Assembly: GCA_023136785.1 (NCBI GenBank)
Contig: JAGLQP010000140.1
Location: 1 to 5,790 of the forward strand
Direction: 5' to 3'
Length of the DNA stretch: 5,790 nucleotides
Source: Spirochaetales bacterium
GTDB lineage: Bacteria; Spirochaetota; Spirochaetia; SZUA-6; DRHE01
Shown here: in pieces, positions 1 through 4,572 of the stretch
How positions within the stretch are numbered: the stretch's first letter is position 1
Layout of the letters: each line of letters opens with the position of its first letter
The notes under the pieces: model-generated
Told to the model about the DNA's origin: nothing
Databases searched by the model: none
Seen by the model: the letters and a program-made list of their open reading frames with translations, nothing else
Translations under genes and position numbers: made by a program

Positions 1-60
1 CTTGAAAAAGTCCTGTTCCAAGCCTAAATGCGTTTGCCCTGAAGCGAAGCGGTTTCTCTC

Positions 61-89
61 TTTACACACCACCGATTGAGTGTAATAAT
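61..89 (+). promoter_or_regulatory. Sigma70-type promoter of the synthase-dehydratase unit
   Basis: The -35 box TTTACA (61-66) and -10 box AATAAT (84-89) each match the consensus at five of six positions and are separated by exactly 17 bases. A TG at 81-82, one base before the -10 box, makes it an extended -10 promoter. Transcription should begin near 95-97, giving a leader of about 30 bases before the ATG at 126. No operator-like dyad stands out around it. This is a visual match to consensus, not a measured start. Confidence 0.7.
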
Positions 90-125
90 GAGCGTTCGTA
101 ATTTATTCTAAACACCTGGAGAGCT

Positions 126-1325
126 ATGGATATTTTCGAAAAGTGCTACAGTTTCAAGGGAGCCCAAGACGCTCGAGAGAGCGGATACTACCCCTACTTC
201 ATTCCAATCGAAGAGAACTGGGGCAGCAAGGTGAAGATGAGGGGCCGCGAGGTGATCATGTGCGGATCGAACAACTACCTCGGTCTGGCCCAGGATCCTC
301 GGGTACAGGAAGCCGCCCAGAAAGCCATAGAAAAGTACGGTACCACCTGTTCCGGATCCCGTTTGATCAACGGTACCTTTGCACTTCACGAAGAACTCGA
401 GCATCAGCTGGCCCTTTTCGTCGGGCGCGAGGCGACCCTGTGTTTTACTACGGGGTATCTTGCCAATTTGGGCTCGATCTCAGCCCTACTTGGCAGACGG
501 GATCACATCCTGAGCGACCGCTACAACCACGCTTCCATCGTCGATGGGATCATGCTCTCCACCGGTCTTTCCGGAGGGACCATCAAACTCCACCGCTACC
601 AGCACAACAATCCCGAAGCCCTCGAGAAAGCCCTGGCCTCGCTTTCCGATCAGGAGGCCAAAATGATCGTAACCGACGGGGTGTTCAGCATGGAGGGAGA
701 TATTGTCAATCTCCCCGAGATGAAACGGATTGCTGACAAGTACAAAGCCCGGATCTACCTGGATGAGGCTCACGCCCTTGGGGTCATCGGCGCCACCGGC
801 CGGGGGACCGAAGAGCACTACGGTCTGGGGAACTGCGCAGACCTCGTCATGGGGACCTTCTCTAAATCCTTCGGAGCCATCGGCGGCTTTGTGGCAGGAG
901 ACGAAGTAGTCATCGACTATATCAAACACTTCGCCCGTCCGCTGATATTTACAGCCAGCATGCCTCCTCCAATGATCGCTGCGGTCAAGGCGACCCTCGA
1001 GATCATGGAGAAGGAACCTCAACACACCAAGCGGCTGCAGACCATTGCCACCACGATGGTCAGGGAGTTCAAGGCTCTGGGCTTCGATATAGGAGTCGCG
1101 GAGACGCCGATAATTCCACTCATCATTGGAGACAACGAAAAAACCTTCACCTTTTGGAAGGTACTGTTCGACAACGGAGTGTACGCCAATCCTGTGGTCA
1201 GCCCTGCGGTTCCACCGGGCCGATCGATCATCCGCACCTCGTATATGGCCATTCATAAAGACGAGGAATTGGATCAGGTCCTGGAGATATGCAAGAAGGC
1301 GGGCAAACAGTTGGGGGTTATTTAA
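126..1325 (+). CDS. Serine palmitoyltransferase-like alpha-oxoamine synthase (PLP-dependent)
   Basis: This 399-residue protein belongs to the alpha-oxoamine synthase family (fold-type I PLP enzymes), which condense an amino acid with an acyl thioester, lose CO2 and yield an alpha-amino ketone. Visible landmarks are SNNYLGL (48-54), the ring-stacking His135 in NHASIVDG, TDGVFSMEGDIVNLPE (183-198), Asp213 and His216 in LDEAHALG, the Schiff-base Lys247 in GTFSKSFGAIGGF, and Arg370 in the C-terminal domain, the expected carboxylate-binding arginine. The PVVSPAVP stretch (356-363) and overall wording recall soluble bacterial serine palmitoyltransferase more than BioF or glycine C-acetyltransferase. 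Length is normal and no membrane segment is seen, so it should be cytosolic. The ATG follows GGAG (118-121). The downstream dehydratase suggests an acyl-ACP donor and a lipid product. The family is certain. Substrates are inferred; a cysteate- or glycine-using relative is possible. Confidence 0.88.
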   Translation: MDIFEKCYSFKGAQDARESGYYPYFIPIEENWGSKVKMRGREVIMCGSNNYLGLAQDPRVQEAAQKAIEKYGTTCSGSRLINGTFALHEELEHQLALFVGREATLCFTTGYLANLGSISALLGRRDHILSDRYNHASIVDGIMLSTGLSGGTIKLHRYQHNNPEALEKALASLSDQEAKMIVTDGVFSMEGDIVNLPEMKRIADKYKARIYLDEAHALGVIGATGRGTEEHYGLGNCADLVMGTFSKSFGAIGGFVAGDEVVIDYIKHFARPLIFTASMPPPMIAAVKATLEIMEKEPQHTKRLQTIATTMVREFKALGFDIGVAETPIIPLIIGDNEKTFTFWKVLFDNGVYANPVVSPAVPPGRSIIRTSYMAIHKDEELDQVLEICKKAGKQLGVI

Positions 1326-1331
1326 AAGGAG
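1326..1331 (+). promoter_or_regulatory. Ribosome binding site of the FabZ-like gene
   Basis: AAGGAG starts immediately after the TAA stop of the upstream synthase and lies six bases before the ATG at 1338. The site fixes the start codon. No promoter is visible between the two genes, which supports one transcript. Confidence 0.8.
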
Positions 1332-1337
1332 ATCACC

Positions 1338-1757
1338 ATGTCTGAAATTGAAGAATTACTTCCGCATCGGGAACCCTTTTTGTTTGTGGATAGAATCGAG
1401 AAGTACGACGACGATGAAGTCATCGGCTACCGCAGGTTCACGGAGAAAGATTTCTTCTTTAAGGGCCACTTTCCGGACTATCCGGTAGTCCCTGGGGTCA
1501 TTTTGATCGAAACCATGGCCCAGTGCGGGGGGGCGGGTATCCGTTTAAGCGGAAGGGTGGATAAAGATGTCCTGTTCTTCCTCGCTTCGGTGGACAAGGT
1601 GAAGTTTCGCCGCCAGGTACGCCCCGGGGATGAGGTGAAGATGGTCATCAAAAACCTCCGGGTCAGCCCCAAGACACTGAAACAGAGCGGAAAGGCGTTT
1701 GTAGGCGATCAGATGGCCGCGCAAGCCGAGTGGTTCTGTCTGTTCGGCTCGCCCTGA
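1338..1757 (+). CDS. fabZ: FabZ-like 3-hydroxyacyl-ACP dehydratase
   Basis: This 139-residue protein has the single hot-dog fold of FabZ-type (3R)-hydroxyacyl-ACP dehydratases, which remove water from 3-hydroxyacyl-ACP to give trans-2-enoyl-ACP in type II fatty acid synthesis. It opens with LLPHREPFLFVDRI (7-20), the usual FabZ start. The active-site block GHFPDYPVVPGVILIE (43-58) supplies catalytic His44 and Glu58. Length is typical for FabZ. It lies 12 bases after the synthase and has its own strong Shine-Dalgarno, so the two are almost certainly co-transcribed. It is not beside lpxA, lpxD or other fab genes within the window, so it may be a dedicated copy feeding the synthase rather than the housekeeping FabZ. 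That role is inference. The catalytic assignment is firm, but the fabZ symbol is used by similarity only. Confidence 0.88.
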   Translation: MSEIEELLPHREPFLFVDRIEKYDDDEVIGYRRFTEKDFFFKGHFPDYPVVPGVILIETMAQCGGAGIRLSGRVDKDVLFFLASVDKVKFRRQVRPGDEVKMVIKNLRVSPKTLKQSGKAFVGDQMAAQAEWFCLFGSP

Positions 1758-1762
1758 AAACC

Positions 1763-1782
1763 AGCGCCCCCGGCTGGGCGCT
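1763..1782. terminator. Hairpin between convergent genes, likely bidirectional terminator
   Basis: AGCGCCC (1763-1769) and GGGCGCT (1776-1782) form a perfect 7-bp GC-rich stem with a six-base loop. It begins five bases after the dehydratase stop and overlaps the TAG stop of the minus-strand chemoreceptor gene (1783-1781). On the minus strand the stem is followed by GG and TTTT, a weak U-tract. On the plus strand no U-run follows. It probably separates the two convergent transcripts, but it is a weak intrinsic terminator by sequence. Confidence 0.5.
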
Positions 1783-4144
1783 AATCCGGTTGGACCTCCT
1801 CCAGCTCTTCTATTTCATCATCCACCGGCTCTAGCTCCTCGATCTCCTCCAGCGGTACGAGATCCGGTTCCGGAGTCTGGACAGAGTCCAGCTCCTCCTC
1901 CGGCTCGAGGACATCAATGGCGACACCCAACTCCTCCACGTCTTCTGCAAGAGAAACCTCGTCCAACTCCGCAGGCTCATCCTCATCATCCAGCACTTCT
2001 ACCAGCTCTACCGCCTCCTCCGATTCTTCTTCCTCCGAGACAGCAATCGCCGGACCGGCACTCTCGCCCGCCGCAGCGGTTTCCCCGGCCCCTTCAATCT
2101 GCGGTGCCTCACCTTCCTGACCGGAGACTTCACGTTCGGGCTGGGAAGGAGTTTCGGGTTCGACCTCAAGGCCGCCCGTTTTGAGCACTTCCTCGAACCA
2201 GGAAAACGTCTTGGACAGGCTGCTGGTCATCTCCCGTAGATCTCTGGATACTTCGAGGATCGTTCGAATGGTGCGGTCAACCCCGGCCACCCCGTCCTGG
2301 ATCTCCTTGTGCGATCTGGTGACCTCTTCCATGGCTTCGGCATTCGCCTCGATCATTTGGCGGATCCTCTCGCTCTGCTCCATGATCTCCCTGTACCCCT
2401 GAACCATGCCCTGAGCCATCTGCACATTCGTTGCCGCAGCCTGGTTTGTTTCCCGCATCAATGTATTCACTTGATCCGAAACCGTACGGGTCACATCGGC
2501 CAACTTTCGGATCTGCTGAGCGACCACGGCAAATCCTCGCCCCGATTCCCCCGCTTTGGAAGCCTCGATGGAGGCGTTGAGAGACAGCATATTGGTCTTG
2601 TCAGCGATACCGATGATCTGAGAAACCGCTTTGGTGATGGTGATGGATTTTTCCCGCAGCTCCTCCAACTCGGTCAGAGCCCTGCGGATTTGTTCGTTAA
2701 AATCTCCGATCCTCGAGTCAACCTCGGTGGTCAGCTCGAGGATCTGTGTCTCCTTTTCCATAACCTGGTTCTCCGCCCGGGCTCCCTCCTCTATCGAACC
2801 CATGATCTGTCCGATGGAAAAGGCCTGTTTTTGAGCGCTTTCCACCAGACGGTTGGCCAAAACCATACTCTCCAGATTCCCGCTCTCCAGCCGGCTCTTC
2901 CCCTCCTTCAGTCGTGCCACTAAATCCCAATCCGCCTCTACCCGATCTACCAGTTCCTGCGTCGTTGAGACGGATCTCCGGGTCTGCCTGTAGCGCTCGA
3001 AACCCATGATCCAAGTGATCATGACCGCCAGGACAGCCAAAAAATAGCTGTTCTGCTGGAAGAGCCAGCGATGCGCTGCCGGGCGCAGCAGCGGATAGAC
3101 GGTTGCCGCGGTCAGTCCAAGAAACAGCAACAACAAAGGTACTCCCTCCGCCGGCCGCTTCTTTAGGCTCAAGCCGGAAAGGATCGCCCCAAAGAACACG
3201 CTCACCCCGAGGGAGCCCACCTGGATGAATCGCCAGAGGAGTAGATTCTCGATGCCGCCGATCACCGATCCGGCAATGCCGATGGCCGCCAGGGGCGCAC
3301 TGACCGCGACCAAAAAGCGCCATTTCAGAGTTTGTAAAAAATCACCACAGGCCAGAAGCACAAGGAAGATTGCAGCGGAAAGCAGCACGGGGAACAGACG
3401 CAGTACCATGACAGCAGGCAGAACTTCTCCGAGTACGAGGGTAAAGAACACGGAAGCAGACAGGAACAGACCGCTGAGGCCCAGGTACAGGGTGTACAGT
3501 CTCCTCTCCAGAACAAACACATAACCGGCGAAAAAAAACGTGAACAGCAGGTACAGCATGAGAAGAGCACCGACACCGACCCCCGAGATATTCTTGGTTA
3601 AAACCTGCAACCCGAGCGCTTCCGCCGGTACAATTTCGACGGTGCCGTCGAGCCAGGAGTACTGCAAGTGCCGGATTCGAACATACAACCTCGCCCTGCC
3701 GCCGGTCGATTGGCCTACCGAAAAGGGGAGTGTGTAGGCCCTGGCTGCGACGGTAGGAGCCGTGACACTGCTTCCACGAACGATCCCGGCTCTGCCTGTT
3801 CCCACGACCTCACCATCTAGATACACCCTTGCGGAGAAGCCGAGGGGAGGAAGAATGAGCACGGAGGGTCCGGTTCTAATAATTTCTGTTCGCAGCCAGA
3901 GATATCCCTCTCGATCTCCGACAAACCTATCGAAGCTTCCGGGAATCCGGCAAGGCAGCCAACCTTCCAGAGGCGGAGTGTCACTGTCTATGGCTGTGAA
4001 AGACCACTGCCAATCCGTCACGACCTGCTTGGGCTGGCTGACCAGCTCCATAGGAATCAGGAACAGAGCAACCACCAGGACAAAGCCCGCCAGAGCTGTG
4101 GATATGTTGAGAAACAAGTTCGTTACGCCTCTTTTACTGATCAC
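1781..4144 (-). CDS. Methyl-accepting chemotaxis-type transducer with 7TM sensor and acidic tail
   Basis: This 787-residue membrane receptor has a hydrophobic anchor or signal at about 14-33. An extracytoplasmic beta-rich domain follows (about 37-180; motifs [31 protein letters not shown]) and resembles jelly-roll sugar-binding modules of the DISMED2 type. Seven hydrophobic helices then lie near 184-212, 214-238, 243-267, 277-297, 302-325, 333-354 and 364-384, as in 7TMR-DISM receptors. From about 385 to 650 there is a long coiled coil with the conserved MCP tip around 513-550 ([17 protein letters not shown]), which should contact CheA and CheW. No HAMP domain is obvious. Residues from about 660 to the end are Glu/Asp-rich, with no NWETF-type CheR tether at the terminus. 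The GTG at 4144 is the first start codon after an in-frame TAG at 4183-4181. A GGAGG lies 14 bases upstream, which is unusually far; TTG at 4117 is an alternative start. It is transcribed divergently from the ilvD leader. The ligand is unknown; a carbohydrate is a guess. Confidence 0.9.
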   Translation of the reverse strand: MISKRGVTNLFLNISTALAGFVLVVALFLIPMELVSQPKQVVTDWQWSFTAIDSDTPPLEGWLPCRIPGSFDRFVGDREGYLWLRTEIIRTGPSVLILPPLGFSARVYLDGEVVGTGRAGIVRGSSVTAPTVAARAYTLPFSVGQSTGGRARLYVRIRHLQYSWLDGTVEIVPAEALGLQVLTKNISGVGVGALLMLYLLFTFFFAGYVFVLERRLYTLYLGLSGLFLSASVFFTLVLGEVLPAVMVLRLFPVLLSAAIFLVLLACGDFLQTLKWRFLVAVSAPLAAIGIAGSVIGGIENLLLWRFIQVGSLGVSVFFGAILSGLSLKKRPAEGVPLLLLFLGLTAATVYPLLRPAAHRWLFQQNSYFLAVLAVMITWIMGFERYRQTRRSVSTTQELVDRVEADWDLVARLKEGKSRLESGNLESMVLANRLVESAQKQAFSIGQIMGSIEEGARAENQVMEKETQILELTTEVDSRIGDFNEQIRRALTELEELREKSITITKAVSQIIGIADKTNMLSLNASIEASKAGESGRGFAVVAQQIRKLADVTRTVSDQVNTLMRETNQAAATNVQMAQGMVQGYREIMEQSERIRQMIEANAEAMEEVTRSHKEIQDGVAGVDRTIRTILEVSRDLREMTSSLSKTFSWFEEVLKTGGLEVEPETPSQPEREVSGQEGEAPQIEGAGETAAAGESAGPAIAVSEEEESEEAVELVEVLDDEDEPAELDEVSLAEDVEELGVAIDVLEPEEELDSVQTPEPDLVPLEEIEELEPVDDEIEELEEVQPD

Positions 4145-4182
4145 AGGTCGATCTCGAGCCTCCGTCGCATTGAATGATAGCT

Positions 4183-4211
4183 ACTAAAATTGTCCCTCTT
4201 TCCGCAGACAA
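4183..4211 (-). promoter_or_regulatory. Candidate promoter of the chemoreceptor gene
   Basis: Read on the minus strand, TTGTCT (4211-4206) and TTTAGT (4188-4183) are 17 bases apart and match the -35 and -10 consensus at four of six positions each. This would start transcription near 4176. TATCAT (4179-4174) is a better -10 box but has no convincing -35. Chemotaxis genes may instead use a flagellar sigma factor, for which I see no clear box. Weak evidence. Confidence 0.3.
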
Positions 4212-4257
4212 CGATCAAACTCAATCTCATCGAACAACAATACCATCTCAGGAACGT

Positions 4258-4288
4258 TTGGGGTAGTAGAGAAAAAAACTACTACAAT
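4258..4288 (+). promoter_or_regulatory. Likely promoter of the ilvD leader transcript
   Basis: TACAAT (4283-4288) matches the -10 consensus at five of six positions. The best -35 is TTGGGG (4258-4263) at a long 19-base spacing, so the promoter may be weak or activator-dependent. It would start RNA near 4295, leaving room for the leader peptide's ribosome binding site at 4314-4319. A competing reading takes the perfect TTGACA at 4290-4295 as -35 with TGTAAA (4311-4316) or TAAAGG (4313-4318) as -10. That would start RNA at the leader ATG itself and exclude its ribosome binding site, so it is less favoured. Confidence 0.4.
4263..4285. repeat. Perfect 7-bp inverted repeat, candidate operator
   Basis: GTAGTAG (4263-4269) and CTACTAC (4279-4285) form an exact dyad around the nine-base spacer AGAAAAAAA. 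The right arm overlaps the first three bases of the TACAAT -10 candidate (4283-4288), so a bound protein would block RNA polymerase. It could also fold as a hairpin, but no T-run follows and it lies upstream of the expected transcript start. The same hexamer, CTACTA, recurs at 4181-4186 next to the chemoreceptor promoter candidate. The dyad is plainly visible; its role as an operator is inferred. Confidence 0.45.
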
Positions 4289-4324
4289 ATTGACAAAAAA
4301 GGGAGGATACTGTAAAGGATAGTC

Positions 4325-4429
4325 ATGCTTTTTCTGGATTTCCCGGTACAGGCTCAGGGCATCTCGGTCATCACCATTCTAATCCCCGTCCTTATCCTTA
4401 TAGCCCCTGCAGCAAACCCAGGAGGGTGA
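4325..4429 (+). CDS. Branched-chain amino acid leader peptide (attenuator sensor)
   Basis: This 34-codon open frame has AAAGGA (4314-4319) five bases before its ATG. Residues 13-26 read ISVITILIPVLILI, so 11 of 14 consecutive codons (4361-4402) specify Ile (6), Leu (3) or Val (2); a Thr codon is also present. The peptide ends with small residues and a TGA at 4427-4429, about 20 bases before a strong terminator and 143 bases before ilvD. This matches the design of the enterobacterial ilv leader, where a ribosome slowed by scarce charged tRNA alters RNA folding. The peptide probably has no function of its own beyond being translated. The hydrophobic run could pass for a tiny membrane protein, but placement before a terminator and ilvD argues strongly for attenuation. 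I recognise the type of element, not a homologous family. Confidence 0.85.
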   Translation: MLFLDFPVQAQGISVITILIPVLILIAPAANPGG

Positions 4430-4438
4430 AGCGATCAT

Positions 4439-4457
4439 AAACGGCAACAAACCGTTT
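4439..4457 (+). promoter_or_regulatory. Candidate antiterminator hairpin
   Basis: AAACGG (4439-4444) pairs perfectly with CCGTTT (4452-4457) across a seven-base loop. The second arm lies within the 5' arm of the terminator (4449-4460), so the two hairpins cannot coexist. The first arm starts nine bases after the leader stop codon. A ribosome resting at the stop would cover it, while one stalled at the Ile/Leu/Val codons would leave it free. This is the geometry expected for segments 2 and 3 of a classical attenuator. The 6-bp stem is short, so it must win by forming first. Confidence 0.6.
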
Positions 4458-4483
4458 TCCTTCCTGGAAAACGGTTTTTTTTT
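4449..4483 (+). terminator. ilvD: Intrinsic terminator (attenuator) upstream of ilvD
   Basis: A perfect 12-bp stem, AAACCGTTTTCC (4449-4460) with GGAAAACGGTTT (4466-4477), encloses the five-base loop TTCCT. The last three stem bases begin a run of nine T (4475-4483). This is a strong Rho-independent terminator. It lies between the leader peptide and ilvD on the same strand, with 89 bases left before the ilvD start. Its position ahead of a same-strand gene, after a leader rich in branched-chain codons, marks it as an attenuator rather than the end of an unrelated gene. Confidence 0.92.
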
Positions 4484-4523
4484 AACTGCGCCCGGCGGAA
4501 ATGGCTGTCCCGGGACGAAACCG

Positions 4524-4555
4524 CGGGTTATGGGAGGATCGAACCTCTCGACCCG
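4524..4555 (+). ncRNA. Hairpin in the ilvD 5' untranslated region
   Basis: CGGGT (4524-4528) pairs with ACCCG (4551-4555). Inside, GGGAGG (4532-4537) pairs with CCTCTC (4544-4549) with one G-U pair, closing on the loop ATCGAA. The two stems are separated by a three-by-one internal loop, giving about 11 pairs. The structure ends five bases before the AAGGAG ribosome binding site of ilvD, so it could tune initiation, stabilise the 5' end of a processed message, or simply be chance in GC-rich DNA. The minus-strand sequence of the loop region resembles a tRNA T-arm, but no tRNA is present. Confidence 0.35.
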
Positions 4556-4560
4556 GTGAT

Positions 4561-4566
4561 AAGGAG
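4561..4566 (+). promoter_or_regulatory. ilvD: Ribosome binding site of ilvD
   Basis: AAGGAG lies six bases before the GTG at 4573. An in-frame TAG at 4567-4569 blocks any earlier start. The next in-frame ATG is codon 26, inside conserved sequence, so GTG is the start. Confidence 0.85.
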
Positions 4567-4572
4567 TAGAGT

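Noticed and set aside
1..27. Possible last eight codons of an upstream plus-strand gene ending in TAA at 25-27.
   Set aside because: Eight codons cannot be told from chance, other frames are also open for a similar length, and nothing recognisable is encoded.
486..1256. Long minus-strand open frame of 256 codons inside the synthase gene.
   Set aside because: It is a shadow of a conserved gene that carries every family motif on the plus strand; its translation shows no recognisable domain.
1917..2120. Plus-strand frame encoding a Ser/Thr-rich low-complexity protein.
   Set aside because: It is the antisense of the Glu/Asp codons (GAG, GAA, GAC) in the acidic tail of the chemoreceptor, which explains its composition fully.
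4290..4318. Perfect TTGACA as the -35 box of the leader promoter.
   Set aside because: Its possible -10 boxes are poor and would start RNA at the leader ATG, losing the good AAAGGA site; kept only as an alternative.
4511..4530. Resemblance to the T-box consensus (a purine-rich run followed by ACCGCGG).
   Set aside because: Only the ACCGCG half matches, it lies after rather than before the terminator, and there is no room for a T-box specifier stem; the leader peptide explains the regulation.
4532..4549. Minus-strand GGTTCGATCC, like a tRNA T-arm, suggesting a tRNA remnant or attachment site.
   Set aside because: No acceptor, anticodon or D-arm is found around it, the expected five-pair T-stem does not form, and no repeat of it or integrase gene is present.
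4501..4569. A 22-codon frame, ATG 4501 to TAG 4567-4569, just upstream of ilvD.
   Set aside because: The nearest purine-rich run is too close to the ATG to serve as a ribosome binding site, and the peptide has no telling composition; chance is more likely.
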